Shown: positions 9,044-19,105, numbered from the stretch's first letter. The stretch is DNA of 64,000 nucleotides from Hyphomonas sp. (GCF_016125515.1 NZ_WGLO01000001.1:1-64000), one strand, 5' to 3'. Numbers and translations: made by a program. Notes: generated by a model from the sequence alone, not told the origin.

Positions 9044-11038
9044 ATGAGCAAGCCCGGAACAGACTATCAGCACGCGCCTGAAGAGCCGTGGATCTTCCGC
9101 ACCTATGCCGGCCACTCGACCGCGCAGAAATCGAACGAACTGTACCGTTTGAACCTGTCCAAAGGCCAGACAGGCCTGTCCATCGCCTTCGATCTGCCGA
9201 CCCAGACCGCTTATGACGCCGACTACATCCTGGCCAAGGGCGAGGTCGGAAAGGTGGGCGTGCCGGTGAAACACCTCGGCGACATGCGCCTCCTGTTCGA
9301 CCAGCTTCCGCTGGAAAAGATGAACACCTCGATGACGATCAACGCACCGGCCGCCTGGATGCTGGCGCTGTATGTTGCCCTCGCCGACGAGCGTGGGGAA
9401 AGCCGCAAGAAACTACGCGGCACGACGCAGAACGACATCGTGAAGGAATACCTCTCTCGTGGCACCTATGTGTTTCCGCCAGAACCCTCCCTGCGCCTGA
9501 TCGGTGATATGGTGAGCTGGTGCTACACTGAAGTTCCAAAATGGAACCCTATGAATGTCTGCTCCTACCACCTCCAGGAAGCCGGCGCGACGCCCGAACA
9601 GGAGCTGGCCTACGCCCTCGCTACGGCCATCGCCGTACTGGATACGGTCAAGGCGGGCGGACAAGTTCCGGAATCAGACTTTGAAACGGTCTTCGGCCGG
9701 ATCTCTTTCTTCGTGAATGCCGGGGTCCGTTTCGTAACGGAACTTTGTAAGATGCGCGCCTTCGTCGATCTCTGGGAAGAGATCGGCCGTGAGCGCTACG
9801 GCGTCACCGATCCCAAGGCACTGCTCTTCCGGTACGGCGTGCAAGTGAACTCCCTCGGCCTGACCGAGCCGCAGCCCGAGAACAATGTCTACCGTATCCT
9901 GATCGAGGCTCTCGCGGTCACCTTGTCCAAGAAGGCCCGGTGCCGCGCGCTGCAGCTGCCCGCCTGGAACGAGGCCATGGGCCTGCCGCGTCCGTGGGAC
10001 CAGCAATGGTCGCTGCGCCTGCAGCAGATCCTCGCCTACGAGACCGACCTGCTCGAGTTTGAAGACATCTTCGATGGTAGCCACGTCATCGATTCCAAGA
10101 CCAAAGAACTAAAGGACAAGGCGCGGGCCACGCTCGCAAAGATCGACGCCATCGGCGGCGCGAAAGATGCGATCGGCTTCATGAAGGAGAGCCTCGTCGG
10201 CGCGCATATCGACCGTATCCGCGCCATCGAGTCGGGTGCGATGAAGGTCGTTGGCGTCAACGCCTATACTGAAACCGAAGAGAGCCCGCTCGGCACCGGC
10301 GACGGCGCCATCATGACGGTTGATCCTGCGGAAGAAGCCGCGCAGGTGCGCGATCTCAAGGCCTGGCGCAGCGCCCGCGACGCCAAGGCGGCCGAAGCCG
10401 CCCTTGCGGAGCTTCGCGCGGCGGCCGCTGAGAACCGCAACATCATGGAGCCCTCCATCGCCTGCGCCAAGGCCGGCGTGACGACAGGGGAGTGGGGCAC
10501 GGTGTTGCGCGAAGTCTTCGGCGAATTCCGTGCGCCCACGGGCGTGGCGCTGGTCGTCAGCTCGGATGGCGACGCCGATATCGAAGCGGTGAAAGCCGAA
10601 GTCGCCCGCGTCTCGAAGGCTTTGGGACGTACACTGACTTATGTGCTCGGCAAGCCGGGCCTCGATGGACACTCGAACGGCGCCGAGCAGATCGCCGCGC
10701 GCGGCCGCGCGGTCGGCATGGAGGTGGTCTACGAAGGCATCCGCTTCACGCCGTCGGAAATCGCCGCCCAGGCCAAAGCCGCCAAGGCTCATGTGGTCGG
10801 TCTTTCGATCCTCTCAGGCAGCCATCTCGATCTCGTTCGCGAAACGATTGCGGAACTGCGCGCCGCCGGTCTCGGCAATGTGCCGGTCGTGGTGGGCGGC
10901 ATCATTCCGCCGGAAGACGCCCGCGCGCTGAAGCAAATGGGCATTGCCCGCGTCTATACGCCGAAGGATTTCAAGATCACCGAAATCATGGGCGACGTGA
11001 CGAAGCTGGTCGAAAAAGCCTGGCTGGTGAAGGGCTAG
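9044..11038 (+). CDS. ecm: Ethylmalonyl-CoA mutase (B12-dependent)
   Basis: A 664-residue adenosylcobalamin mutase converting (2R)-ethylmalonyl-CoA to methylsuccinyl-CoA. The N-terminal FRTYAGHSTAQKSNELYR and LPTQTAYDADYILAKGEVG, together with VPKWNPMNVCSYHLQEAGAT, match Ecm (MeaA) better than methylmalonyl-CoA mutase, whose equivalent regions differ. The C-terminal B12 domain has LDGHSNGAEQ with the lower axial histidine near residue 543, and later VGLSILSGSH and VVVGGIIP. The ATG at 9044 follows GGGGAGG. It fits functionally with ccr nearby; the other pathway genes are not in the window. The stop overlaps the convergent DUF885 gene by 4 bases. Confidence 0.93.
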   Translation: MSKPGTDYQHAPEEPWIFRTYAGHSTAQKSNELYRLNLSKGQTGLSIAFDLPTQTAYDADYILAKGEVGKVGVPVKHLGDMRLLFDQLPLEKMNTSMTINAPAAWMLALYVALADERGESRKKLRGTTQNDIVKEYLSRGTYVFPPEPSLRLIGDMVSWCYTEVPKWNPMNVCSYHLQEAGATPEQELAYALATAIAVLDTVKAGGQVPESDFETVFGRISFFVNAGVRFVTELCKMRAFVDLWEEIGRERYGVTDPKALLFRYGVQVNSLGLTEPQPENNVYRILIEALAVTLSKKARCRALQLPAWNEAMGLPRPWDQQWSLRLQQILAYETDLLEFEDIFDGSHVIDSKTKELKDKARATLAKIDAIGGAKDAIGFMKESLVGAHIDRIRAIESGAMKVVGVNAYTETEESPLGTGDGAIMTVDPAEEAAQVRDLKAWRSARDAKAAEAALAELRAAAAENRNIMEPSIACAKAGVTTGEWGTVLREVFGEFRAPTGVALVVSSDGDADIEAVKAEVARVSKALGRTLTYVLGKPGLDGHSNGAEQIAARGRAVGMEVVYEGIRFTPSEIAAQAKAAKAHVVGLSILSGSHLDLVRETIAELRAAGLGNVPVVVGGIIPPEDARALKQMGIARVYTPKDFKITEIMGDVTKLVEKAWLVKG

Positions 11039-12861
11039 CCTCCCTTCGCCTTTTCGGCCGCGATCCAGTCGTCCACCACCTCGTCGAGAATGCCGAGCGG
11101 CATGGCGCCGTTGCCGAGCACGGTTTCGTGGAACTGTCGCAGGTCGAACGTGTCGCCCAGCTCGGCTTCGGCCCGGGCCCGCGCCTTGAGGATCGCCAGC
11201 TGACCGGTCTTGTAAGCGGTCGCCTGACCCGGCCAAACGACATAGCGCTCGATCTCGCGGACAACCTCCTCTTCGGTCATACCGGTCTTCTCGCGCATGT
11301 AGGCGATGGCCTCCTCGCGTGACCAGTGTTTCGCATGCATGCCTGTATCGACCACGAGGCGCACGGCGCGGAACATTTCCGCCTTCAGCCGTCCAAGGTC
11401 GCCCAGCGGGTCGTCCGTGTACATACCCATATCAGTGGATGCGAGACGTTCGGCATAAAGCGCCCAGCCTTCCGTATAGGCATTGAATGGACTGAACTTC
11501 CGGATCATCGGCACGCCGGTAATCAGCTGCGCCGCCGAAATCTGGAAATGGTGCCCGGGGGCGGCTTCATGATAGAGCAGCGTCGGCAGGGTCCATTTTG
11601 GATTGTCTGCCGTGTTCTTCAGATTGATGTAAAAGCGTCCGGGCCGTGACCCGTCGAGCGCGGGCTGGGTGTAATATCCGCCGGGCGAGGAATCCTGCGA
11701 ATATTCCGGCACCCGCACGATCTCCAGCGGCTGGGTCGGCAGCGTTATGAAATAGTCGCTGGCCTTCGCCATCACTTCATCATTCAGTTCGACGAGATAA
11801 TCGAGCATCTGCTGCCGGCCGGCATCGTCATTGGGGAACACCTCCTCCGGGTCCGTCATCAGCGCATCGATACGCTCGGGCAAAGTGCCTTCCGTGCGGC
11901 CGGACGCGACGAGGATCGCCTCCATCTCCGCTTCGATGCGGGCAACTTCGGACAAGCCGAGCGCGTGGATTTCGTCGGCGGTCATGTCGGTCGTGGTGTT
12001 GGATTTAAGTGCCACTGCATAGATCTCGTCGCCGCCCGGAACATGCCAGATGCCTGCATCATGCGTGGCGTCGGTTCGCATCTCTGTCATCAGGGCGATC
12101 AGGGCTTCGTAGCCAGGGATCACGCCTGTTTCGACGGCTTCGGTCGTCTGGGCGATCAGGTCAGCCTTCTGATCGGCGCTGAGGCCTTCGACCTTGTCGA
12201 GCCGGGCTGGCAGGGTGGCGACGAGGACGTTCCCGGCCGCGCCGCCTTCGATGAAGGCCTGCATGCCCGCAATCGTTTTGTCGATTATGAAGTCCGGCGG
12301 GATCACGCCGGCAGCGCGGTCGTCCTCGACGCGGGCATGTACTTCCTTCAGCACACGGCCGAATTCCTTCACCCGGCTGACATAACGCTTCGCGCTTTTC
12401 TCATTGATTATGACATGCGTATCAGTCAGGAATTGCGGCAGGTTCACCGTCACGCCCGAGATCTGGTTGACGCGGTAGCTGCCATGCTCGAATTCGGCGT
12501 CGCGGAGCAAATCGTCGAAGAACCAGGCGACAATCTGGTAGCTCAGCAGTTCCTGCCCCTCGAGGCCTTCGGGCCCATACTTGTCGAGGCCGGCGCGCGC
12601 CTTGCGCAGCTTTGCCAGCGTCTTGTCGTCGGCCGCCTTCGTATAGTCGGCGAGCTTGCCGGAGTGGAAATCCAGAGGCGTATTATCTATCATGCCAAGC
12701 TGGGTCATCAGCTCCGGCGAGTCCAGGGCAAACGAGATCGTCGCCTTGTTGATGTAATTGTTGATGCCGACCGGCTTCCACCAGAACCAGGTGTAGAGCC
12801 CGAACAGGGCCGCCAGAAGCAGGGCGGACAGGCCGCCCGCGATTTTCAAAACCAGTTTCAT
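11035..12861 (-). CDS. DUF885 family peptidase-like protein, membrane-anchored
   Basis: A 608-residue protein with an uncleaved-looking N-terminal hydrophobic anchor (residues 5-28) and a large periplasmic region. The motif [19 protein letters not shown] around residue 430 is the zinc-binding HExxH-like motif of the DUF885 family (predicted metallo-carboxypeptidases related to thermostable carboxypeptidase folds). The central [21 protein letters not shown] is also typical. Predicted role is periplasmic peptide hydrolysis; activity unproven for most members. Confidence 0.82.
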   Translation of the reverse strand: MKLVLKIAGGLSALLLAALFGLYTWFWWKPVGINNYINKATISFALDSPELMTQLGMIDNTPLDFHSGKLADYTKAADDKTLAKLRKARAGLDKYGPEGLEGQELLSYQIVAWFFDDLLRDAEFEHGSYRVNQISGVTVNLPQFLTDTHVIINEKSAKRYVSRVKEFGRVLKEVHARVEDDRAAGVIPPDFIIDKTIAGMQAFIEGGAAGNVLVATLPARLDKVEGLSADQKADLIAQTTEAVETGVIPGYEALIALMTEMRTDATHDAGIWHVPGGDEIYAVALKSNTTTDMTADEIHALGLSEVARIEAEMEAILVASGRTEGTLPERIDALMTDPEEVFPNDDAGRQQMLDYLVELNDEVMAKASDYFITLPTQPLEIVRVPEYSQDSSPGGYYTQPALDGSRPGRFYINLKNTADNPKWTLPTLLYHEAAPGHHFQISAAQLITGVPMIRKFSPFNAYTEGWALYAERLASTDMGMYTDDPLGDLGRLKAEMFRAVRLVVDTGMHAKHWSREEAIAYMREKTGMTEEEVVREIERYVVWPGQATAYKTGQLAILKARARAEAELGDTFDLRQFHETVLGNGAMPLGILDEVVDDWIAAEKAKGG

Positions 12862-12928
12862 GGCGCAGCTCCCCGCAAGTCGAGGCGAAGGCTAGCGTAT
12901 CAAGTGCAGGCCGTCACCTCGCGCGGGA

Positions 12929-14182
12929 TCAGCGCGTACTGAACAACTGGCCCTTTTCCGTGATCAGCACGATCACCAGCGCGCTGATGCCGAGACAGGC
13001 AAAGCCTGACATCAGCGGCACGGTCGAGCCGTCGAACTGCTGGCCGATATAAGCGCCGATCAAAGCCGACGCGAGCGTGGTGGCAAAGCCATAGGCGGCC
13101 GAGGCCGTTCCGGCGATCTTGCCGAGCGGTTCCATTGCGAGGGCCGAGAAGTTCGATCCCATCAGGCCGAAACAGCCGAAGGCAATCGCGAAGATCGGGA
13201 AGAACAGCGCGAAGTTCTCGCCGAACGCCAAGGTCGAGAGGGCGAGCGTGGCCGACAGTGTTGTGAACAGGAGCAGCGCCGCATGACTGATGCGCCGCAT
13301 GCCCAGCCGTTCAACCAGCCGCGAATTGGTGAAGTTGGCGATTGCCATCACGCCCGCGACGCCTGCGAACCACAGCGTGAACGACTCGCCTTTGCCGAAC
13401 ACCTGGCGGAACACCTGTTCGGACGAGGCGATGAACGCGAACAATGCGCCGAACACGATGCCGGAGGCGCACATGTAACCAAGGCTCGCCCGTGTGCGCA
13501 GCACGCTGAGATAGGCCGTGAAGGCGCTGGCGAGGTTCAGCGGGCGCCGCGCGGGCACCGGCAGCGTTTCCGGCAGGCGGAACCAGGTCCAGACCAGCAT
13601 CAGGCTGCCCCAGATCGCGAGCCAGATGAAAATGCCTTCCCACGGCCCGACCAGGAGGATCGCTTGCCCAAGGCTGGGCGCAATGATCGGCACGATCATG
13701 AAGATGGTCATCACCAGCGACATGAAGCTCGCCATCGCCCGGCCCGCGAACGTGTCGCGCACGACCGCCGAGGCGACGATGCGCGCGCCCGACGAGAAGA
13801 CGCCCTGCAGGAACCGGGCGCCCAGCAGCAGCCAGAAGTCGTTGATCATCACGCACAGCAGCGAGACGGCAATATAGCCCGCCAGGCCGAAGAACAGCGG
13901 CGCGCGCCGGCCGAAACGGTCGGTTACCGGGCCCCAGACGAGCTGCGGCGCACCGAAGCCCAGCACATAGGCGAAGATGATCAGCTGCTGCCGGTTGTCG
14001 GTGGCGCCGCCGGGCTCCGTCAGCCCGGTTGCGGCCGCGATCTGCGACAGGGCCGGCAACATGATGTCGATTGCCATGGCGTTGAGCGTCATCAGCCCGG
14101 CAATGATCGCCACAAGCTCGACCTTGCGCAGCCCGGTGGGCGGCGCGGTCGGCTTTTCGAGGGCGGCTTCAGAATCGGCCAT
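12929..14182 (-). CDS. MFS multidrug exporter, Bcr/CflA type
   Basis: A 417-residue, 12-helix major facilitator. The first helix carries the Bcr/CflA pattern NAMAIDIMLPALSQI, and the loop between helices 2 and 3 has GPVTDRFGRRAPL, the conserved motif A of proton antiporters. ARFLQGVFSSGARIV is motif B-like. Predicted drug or small-molecule export by proton antiport. It stands alone, 67 bp upstream-distal to the DUF885 gene on the same strand. Confidence 0.87.
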   Translation of the reverse strand: MADSEAALEKPTAPPTGLRKVELVAIIAGLMTLNAMAIDIMLPALSQIAAATGLTEPGGATDNRQQLIIFAYVLGFGAPQLVWGPVTDRFGRRAPLFFGLAGYIAVSLLCVMINDFWLLLGARFLQGVFSSGARIVASAVVRDTFAGRAMASFMSLVMTIFMIVPIIAPSLGQAILLVGPWEGIFIWLAIWGSLMLVWTWFRLPETLPVPARRPLNLASAFTAYLSVLRTRASLGYMCASGIVFGALFAFIASSEQVFRQVFGKGESFTLWFAGVAGVMAIANFTNSRLVERLGMRRISHAALLLFTTLSATLALSTLAFGENFALFFPIFAIAFGCFGLMGSNFSALAMEPLGKIAGTASAAYGFATTLASALIGAYIGQQFDGSTVPLMSGFACLGISALVIVLITEKGQLFSTR

Positions 14183-14328
14183 GTCTCGCTGACGCTTCCG
14201 GGAGGAAAGGGAACGGGGCGTTCTGGACCCGCAAGACCGGCTTGCCTAGTGCCGAATGGGCATAGTTCCCATGAAAAAGCCCCACAGGCGGCTGCGCGGC
14301 TTGTCAGGTTCGCTGGGGCGGAAGTCGT

Positions 14329-14913
14329 TTACGCCTCGGGGCGCTGGATCGAGTCCGTCAGGTTGAAGATCACCTGCCCGGCATCGAAATAGGCCACGTC
14401 GTCCGGCTTTTCGCCTTTGCCCATCACGATTTCAGCTGACGCGACATAGCTTGTCTGTTCACGGTAGTCGGCCGGGCCGCCCCAGAACGGATCATAATAG
14501 CCGAACCGTGAGGCATAGGTCGGACCCGGATAGAAGGAGCGATAGGGGTCGCGGAAATAGGCCGCGCGCGGGCCGAAATAGCTGTAGTCGCAGAAGAAGC
14601 CGTCATAGAAGGGCGAATAGGCGGCGCCGCCGACCACGCGGGTGTTTGCGTCCGTATCGCGCCGGACCACGCGGAAGTGATCATAACCGTTCTGCTTGGT
14701 CAGCTCAGCTGCCCGGTAGAGAAGGTAGGTCTCGACCGTCTTGCGGTCCGTCAGCGAGTTGCCGGCGAACTGGACCTGGTAGCGGTTGTCCTCGATCTTC
14801 TGTTCGGAATATCCGCGGTCCAAGCCGGCGGCGGCCTGGTATGGTGTCGCCGTCGCGCACGCGCCCAGAATTGCCAGTGCGGCAAGTCCCGCAGCAAGAC
14901 TGATTTTCGACAT
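14329..14913 (-). CDS. CC0125/CC1285-family lipoprotein
   Basis: A 194-residue protein with a lipoprotein signal (AALAILGAC, lipid Cys near residue 19). The mature start GLDRGYSEQKIEDNRYQV followed by FAGNSLTDRKTVETYLLYRAAELT is the diagnostic sequence of a lipoprotein family known mainly in Caulobacterales and relatives. The middle is Tyr/Phe/Gly/Pro-rich (residues about 95-145), suggesting a flexible surface. Function unknown; envelope location is inferred from the lipobox. Confidence 0.83.
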   Translation of the reverse strand: MSKISLAAGLAALAILGACATATPYQAAAGLDRGYSEQKIEDNRYQVQFAGNSLTDRKTVETYLLYRAAELTKQNGYDHFRVVRRDTDANTRVVGGAAYSPFYDGFFCDYSYFGPRAAYFRDPYRSFYPGPTYASRFGYYDPFWGGPADYREQTSYVASAEIVMGKGEKPDDVAYFDAGQVIFNLTDSIQRPEA

Positions 14914-15012
14914 GACTGAGCCTCCTGGCTGTTTGATTTCGCCATAATATGACCCCGCCGGAGCGAACGCCAGACAACTTTCCGCATCACATTCGCGTGA
15001 GAGGGCCGGCGA

Positions 15013-15627
15013 TCAGACGCCGACCGCCAGCATCGCCTTGTACGCGTCCCGCGCGGTCACCTTGTCGAGCCAGGCTTTGGTCGCCGGCTTGCTCGCCAGC
15101 GCGCCCTGCGCGTTCACCATCACGATCTGGAAGCCCATCAGGCAGTCGGCTGCCGTGAACTGGCTGCCGGCAAAATAGGCGTTCTGGGAAAGGTGGGCCT
15201 CGATATGGTTGGCCGCCTTTTCCCGCTCCTGCATGATCCGGTGGCCGACAGGGCCGTCCATGACGCCGGCCATACCAAGATAAAGCGTCAGCAGCGAAGG
15301 CAGGAAAGCGGCGCCTTCAGCCGAGTGGATCCATTCCAGGTAACGCGGAAAATCCGGCGAGTCCGGCTCGGGGTGCAACCGGTGCGCGGTGTCGTATTTC
15401 GCCAGCAGGTACTCCGCAATTGCGCCCGTCTCAGCGATCACGATGCCGTCATGCTCCAGCAGCGGCGACTTGCCCAGCGGATGGATGTGCAAAAGGTCCG
15501 GCGGAGCGAGTCGCGTCGTCTCGTTGCGCTTGTGATGGACAATCTCGTGCGGCACGCCGAGCTCCAGCAGCAGCCAGACGATCCGCTGCGAGCGCGACGC
15601 ATTCAGATGATGGAGTTTGAGCGTCAT
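15013..15627 (-). CDS. Glutathione S-transferase family protein
   Basis: A 204-residue protein with an N-terminal thioredoxin-fold domain (LHHLNASRSQRIVWLLLELG) containing the Ser/Arg pair used in several bacterial GSTs, the cis-proline context GKSPLLEHDG and the EYLLAKY end of the domain, then an all-helical C-terminal domain. Start 15627 is preceded by GAGGA; the frame open to 15690 crosses a terminator and is not used. Substrate unknown. It sits directly behind the ALDH gene's terminator, so it needs its own promoter or read-through. Confidence 0.87.
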   Translation of the reverse strand: MTLKLHHLNASRSQRIVWLLLELGVPHEIVHHKRNETTRLAPPDLLHIHPLGKSPLLEHDGIVIAETGAIAEYLLAKYDTAHRLHPEPDSPDFPRYLEWIHSAEGAAFLPSLLTLYLGMAGVMDGPVGHRIMQEREKAANHIEAHLSQNAYFAGSQFTAADCLMGFQIVMVNAQGALASKPATKAWLDKVTARDAYKAMLAVGV

Positions 15628-15657
15628 GGGTGTTTCCTCAGTAAACGGATAAAAAAA

Positions 15658-15685
15658 GAAGCGGCAGCCCCGAGGCTGCCGCTTC
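15658..15685 (-). terminator. Intrinsic terminator of the aldehyde dehydrogenase gene
   Basis: GAAGCGGCAGCC (15658-15669) pairs perfectly with GGCTGCCGCTTC (15674-15685) around a CCGA loop. On the minus strand the stem is followed by seven T (A-run 15651-15657), marking the end of the ALDH transcript. Confidence 0.88.
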
Positions 15686-15708
15686 CGCAATTCAATTGGC
15701 GGTCAGGC

Positions 15709-17139
15709 TCATGCCGCCTTGTAGCCTATCACGGCCTTTACTTCGAGGAATTCCTCGAAACCGTGCTCGCCCCACTCGCGGCCGTTGCCGGACTGGCCAT
15801 AGCCGCCAAAAGGTGCCGAGAAGTCGGGGTTTGCACCGTTGACATTGATCTGGCCTGCGCGGATGCGGTTCGCGACCGCGTAGGCGTCCTTTTCGGGACC
15901 CTGCACATATCCGGCCAGGCCATACACCGTGTCATTGGCCATTTCGACAGCGTGATCGACGGTGTCGTAAGGCAAGATGCAGAGCACTGGCCCGAAGATT
16001 TCTTCGCGCGCGATGGTCATGTCGTTCGTCACGTTGGCGAAGACGGTCGGGCGGGCGAAGTAGCCTTTGTTGAAGCCTTCCGGGCGGCCGGGGCCACCGG
16101 CCACGAGGGTGGCGCCCTCTTCGATGCCCTTCTGGATCAGGTCCTGGACCTTCTGGTACTGGTTGCCGTTCGAGATCGGGCCGATCGCGCCCGGCGCCGC
16201 TTCGGCCGGCATCATCACTTTCACCGCTTCGGCGGTCGCCTTGGCAATCGCGATGGCTTCGGCCTGCTGGTCTTTCTGGACGAACATACGGCTTGGCGCG
16301 TTGCAGCTCTGCCCCGTGTTCAGCATCATCGACATCACGCCGCCGGAGACGGCCTTCTTGAGGTCTGCGTTCGGCAGGACGATGTTCGGGCTCTTGCCGC
16401 CCAGTTCCTGCGCGACGCGCTTGACGGTCGGCGCAGCGGCCTGGGCCACCAGCACGCCGGCGCGGGTCGAACCGGTGAAGCTCACCATGTCGACATCCGG
16501 GTGCGAGGAGAGCACCGAGCCGACGCCCGGGCCGTCACCGTTGACGAGGTTGAACACGCCTTTGGGCACGCCGGCTTCATGCAGGATCTCGGCGAAGATC
16601 ATCGCGTCGAGCGGCGCGATCTCCGACGGCTTCAGCACCATGGTGCAGCCTGCGGCAAGCGCCGGGGCGACCTTGCAGGCGATCTGGTTCAGCGGCCAGT
16701 TCCAGGGCGTGATGAAGGCGCAGACGCCGATCGGCTCCTTGCGCAGCAGGGTCGTCCCTTTCAGTTCTTCGAACTCGTAGTTGCGCAGCACGGCCGCCGT
16801 GGTCGCGAAGTGACCCATACCGGCCGGCACCTGCGCGGCGTTGGCCAGCCACATCGGCGCGCCCATCTCTTCAGAGATAGCGGTTGCGAGTTCGGGCATG
16901 CGCTTCTGGATACCGGCCGCAATCTTGTCGAGCAGGTCGGCGCGGTATTCGACCGAAGTCTGAGAGAAGCTCGGGAAGGCTGCCTTGGCGGCGGCCACGG
17001 CTTTGTCCGCGTCGGCCTTCGAGCCGAGCGAGATCACGGCGAAATTCTCTTCGGTTGCTGGGTTCTCGACTTCCAGGCGGCGCGGCGTCACCGGGTCAAC
17101 CCAGGCGCCATCGATGTAAAACTTCAGGTACTCTTTCAT
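15709..17139 (-). CDS. NAD(P)-dependent aldehyde dehydrogenase
   Basis: A 476-residue ALDH superfamily enzyme oxidising an aldehyde to a carboxylate. Visible motifs: ITPWNWPLNQIACKVAPALAAG (cofactor and active-site loop), FTGSTRAG, the general-base region ELGGKSPNIVL (Glu near 242), the catalytic cysteine in NTGQSCNAPSRMFV (about 278), and a C-terminal EEFLEVKAVIGY. Start 17139 follows GGGAGG; upstream extension to 17184 lacks a better site. Substrate not deducible; the motif set fits general/aliphatic aldehyde dehydrogenases. Monocistronic with its own terminator. Confidence 0.9.
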   Translation of the reverse strand: MKEYLKFYIDGAWVDPVTPRRLEVENPATEENFAVISLGSKADADKAVAAAKAAFPSFSQTSVEYRADLLDKIAAGIQKRMPELATAISEEMGAPMWLANAAQVPAGMGHFATTAAVLRNYEFEELKGTTLLRKEPIGVCAFITPWNWPLNQIACKVAPALAAGCTMVLKPSEIAPLDAMIFAEILHEAGVPKGVFNLVNGDGPGVGSVLSSHPDVDMVSFTGSTRAGVLVAQAAAPTVKRVAQELGGKSPNIVLPNADLKKAVSGGVMSMMLNTGQSCNAPSRMFVQKDQQAEAIAIAKATAEAVKVMMPAEAAPGAIGPISNGNQYQKVQDLIQKGIEEGATLVAGGPGRPEGFNKGYFARPTVFANVTNDMTIAREEIFGPVLCILPYDTVDHAVEMANDTVYGLAGYVQGPEKDAYAVANRIRAGQINVNGANPDFSAPFGGYGQSGNGREWGEHGFEEFLEVKAVIGYKAA

Positions 17140-17241
17140 GGGCCAGGTGCCTCCCTTTGGCATGTCTGATGTGGGCTCAGACACTTACTATAGGGCCGGC
17201 AGGGCGTTTCCGCCACTGCTGACGCTACGGGAGGGGTGAGG

Positions 17242-17448
17242 CTAACGCGCCTGCTTCGTCCAGCCGCGCCCCGCCATGCAGATCACGAAATTCGTCTCGA
17301 CATTATAGCTCGACTGGCTGCAAGCCGCGACGGCGGTCTCGAAGGGTTGGGCGTCCTCGCTGCTGGTCCACGCGCCCTCCTTGGGGCCGGTGGCGCAGGC
17401 GGACAGGGCAACGGCGAAAACAATCATCAGGCTGCGCATCTGTTTCAC
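17242..17448 (-). CDS. Small lipoprotein coupled to the HerA-like gene
   Basis: A 68-residue protein with a lipoprotein signal peptide ending in VALSAC (Cys near 18) and a mature part of about 50 residues containing two more Cys (AACSQSSYNVE and FVICMAGRG). Its start codon overlaps the stop of the upstream ATPase gene by four bases (ATGA), indicating translational coupling. No family recognised. Small two-Cys lipoproteins with a CMAGRGW-like end are common in alphaproteobacteria, but function is unknown. Confidence 0.7.
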   Translation of the reverse strand: MKQMRSLMIVFAVALSACATGPKEGAWTSSEDAQPFETAVAACSQSSYNVETNFVICMAGRGWTKQAR

Positions 17449-18968
17449 CGCTTCCGGGTTCCAAAGATGCCGCGCAGGATATAGCGAACCACTTCGCGGC
17501 TCGCCGTGCTCGCCGCATTGTTCACGGCCCGCTCGGTCGTCGTCATCCGGCGCGACCGTGTGGTCGTCTTGCCCTTGGCCTTCGCCTTGGCGGCAGCTTC
17601 CTTTTCCTTGGCTTCCAGCTTGGCCAGTTTCTCGGCCTCCTTGGCGGCCGCCTCTTCGCGCTTGGACAGGATCTCGTAAGCAGACTCCCGGTCGACGGTC
17701 TTTTCATATTTGCCCAGCACGGGGCTGGTCTTCTGGATGTCCGCCCGATCAGCGTCCGTCGCCGGGCCCAGCCGTGATGAAGGCGGCCGGATCAGCGTCT
17801 TCTGCACCATTGCCGGCGCGCCTTTGGCCTCCAGCGTCGAGACCAATGCTTCGCCGACGCCCAGTGTGGTGATCGCCTCTTCCGTCTTGAAGGCCGGGTT
17901 CGGGCGGAACGAGGCGGCGGCGGATTTCACCGCCTTCTGCTCGGTCGGCGTATAGGCGCGCAGCGCGTGTTGCATCCGGTTGCCCAGCTGCGCCAGCACG
18001 CTCTCCGGCAGGTCTCGTGGGTTCTGCGTCACGAAATAGACGCCAACGCCCTTCGAACGGATCAGGCGCACCACCTGTTCCACTTTCTGCATCAGGGCAG
18101 GGGGCGCGTCCGAGAACAGCAGGTGGGCCTCATCAAAGAAAAACACCAGCCGCGGTTTGTCAGGGTCGCCGATCTCCGGCAGCTCCTCGAACAGTTCGGA
18201 CAGCAGCCACAATAGGAAGGTCGAGTAGAGCTTCGGCGAATTGATCAGCTTGCGCGCGTCGAGAATGTTCACATAGCCGCGCCCGTCACGGGTCGTGCGC
18301 ATGAAGTCGGCCAGCTCAAGTGCAGGCTCGCCGAAGAAACGCTCCGCGCCGCCGCGCTCCAGCACCAGCAGTTCGCGCTGCACGGCCGACAGCGAGGCCG
18401 GGGCCACGTTGCCATACTTGCGGCTCACCTCGGTGCGCACCGTATCGTCGCCCAGGCTCACCAGCAGCTTGCGCAGGTCCTTCAGGTCCAGCAGCAGCAG
18501 GCCATTGTCGTCGGCATACTGGAAGGCAATGTTCAGCACGCCTTCCTGCACATCGGTCAGGCCCATCAGGCGCGACAGCAACAAGGGGCCCATCTCGCTG
18601 ATCGTGGCACGGATCGGATGGCCGCTTTCCCCGAAGACGTCCCAGAAGATCGTCGGCGCGCCTTCGTATTTCAGCTCGCCCATCCCGATCGATTCCGCAC
18701 GCTTGACCAGGTTGGTGTGGGCCTTGTGCGTTTCCGTGCCCGGCATGCAGATGCCCGACAGGTCGCCCTTCACGTCGGCTGCAAAAACCGGCACGCCGGC
18801 ATCCGAAAACGCCTGCGCCATGATCTGCAGCGTCACCGTCTTGCCGGTGCCGGTGGCGCCGGCGACGAGGCCGTGCCGGTTGGCGACTTTCAAGATCAGG
18901 TTCTGGGCGGCATCGGGATGGCCGGTGCCATTGGCGTCGGCGCCGCCCAGGAAAATCGTATCGCTCAT
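17445..18968 (-). CDS. HerA-like ATPase (DUF853 / helicase HerA-like C-terminal family)
   Basis: A 507-residue P-loop ATPase. Walker A is GLVAGATGTGKTVT (about residues 32-45) and Walker B is RLVFFFDEAHLLF near residue 260; VYFVTQNPRDLPESVLAQLGNRMQHALRA is the strongly conserved sensor/arginine region of the DUF853 family. The C-terminal 80 residues are Lys/Glu/Ala-rich, probably helical. The family is related to HerA/FtsK-type translocases, but its DNA role is not established. Start 18968 has GAAGGG upstream. Coupled by a 4-base overlap to the small lipoprotein gene. Confidence 0.88.
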   Translation of the reverse strand: MSDTIFLGGADANGTGHPDAAQNLILKVANRHGLVAGATGTGKTVTLQIMAQAFSDAGVPVFAADVKGDLSGICMPGTETHKAHTNLVKRAESIGMGELKYEGAPTIFWDVFGESGHPIRATISEMGPLLLSRLMGLTDVQEGVLNIAFQYADDNGLLLLDLKDLRKLLVSLGDDTVRTEVSRKYGNVAPASLSAVQRELLVLERGGAERFFGEPALELADFMRTTRDGRGYVNILDARKLINSPKLYSTFLLWLLSELFEELPEIGDPDKPRLVFFFDEAHLLFSDAPPALMQKVEQVVRLIRSKGVGVYFVTQNPRDLPESVLAQLGNRMQHALRAYTPTEQKAVKSAAASFRPNPAFKTEEAITTLGVGEALVSTLEAKGAPAMVQKTLIRPPSSRLGPATDADRADIQKTSPVLGKYEKTVDRESAYEILSKREEAAAKEAEKLAKLEAKEKEAAAKAKAKGKTTTRSRRMTTTERAVNNAASTASREVVRYILRGIFGTRKR

Positions 18969-19105
18969 TCTTGGCCCTTCATTCTGAATTCCAGCGCTGC
19001 AGGCTAGAGGTTTGGCCGGATTCGGCAAGCCGCATCACCCGTCAGGTGCGCTTGACGCCGCCATCGGGCCCTTCCACCCTATGCCCTGCCCAACAGGAGA
19101 CGTGC

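Noticed and set aside
15193-17169. 658-codon open frame on the plus strand opposite the aldehyde dehydrogenase gene
   Set aside because: Arg/His/Gly-rich composition, no recognisable motif, exactly antisense to a clear ALDH; a product of high GC content.
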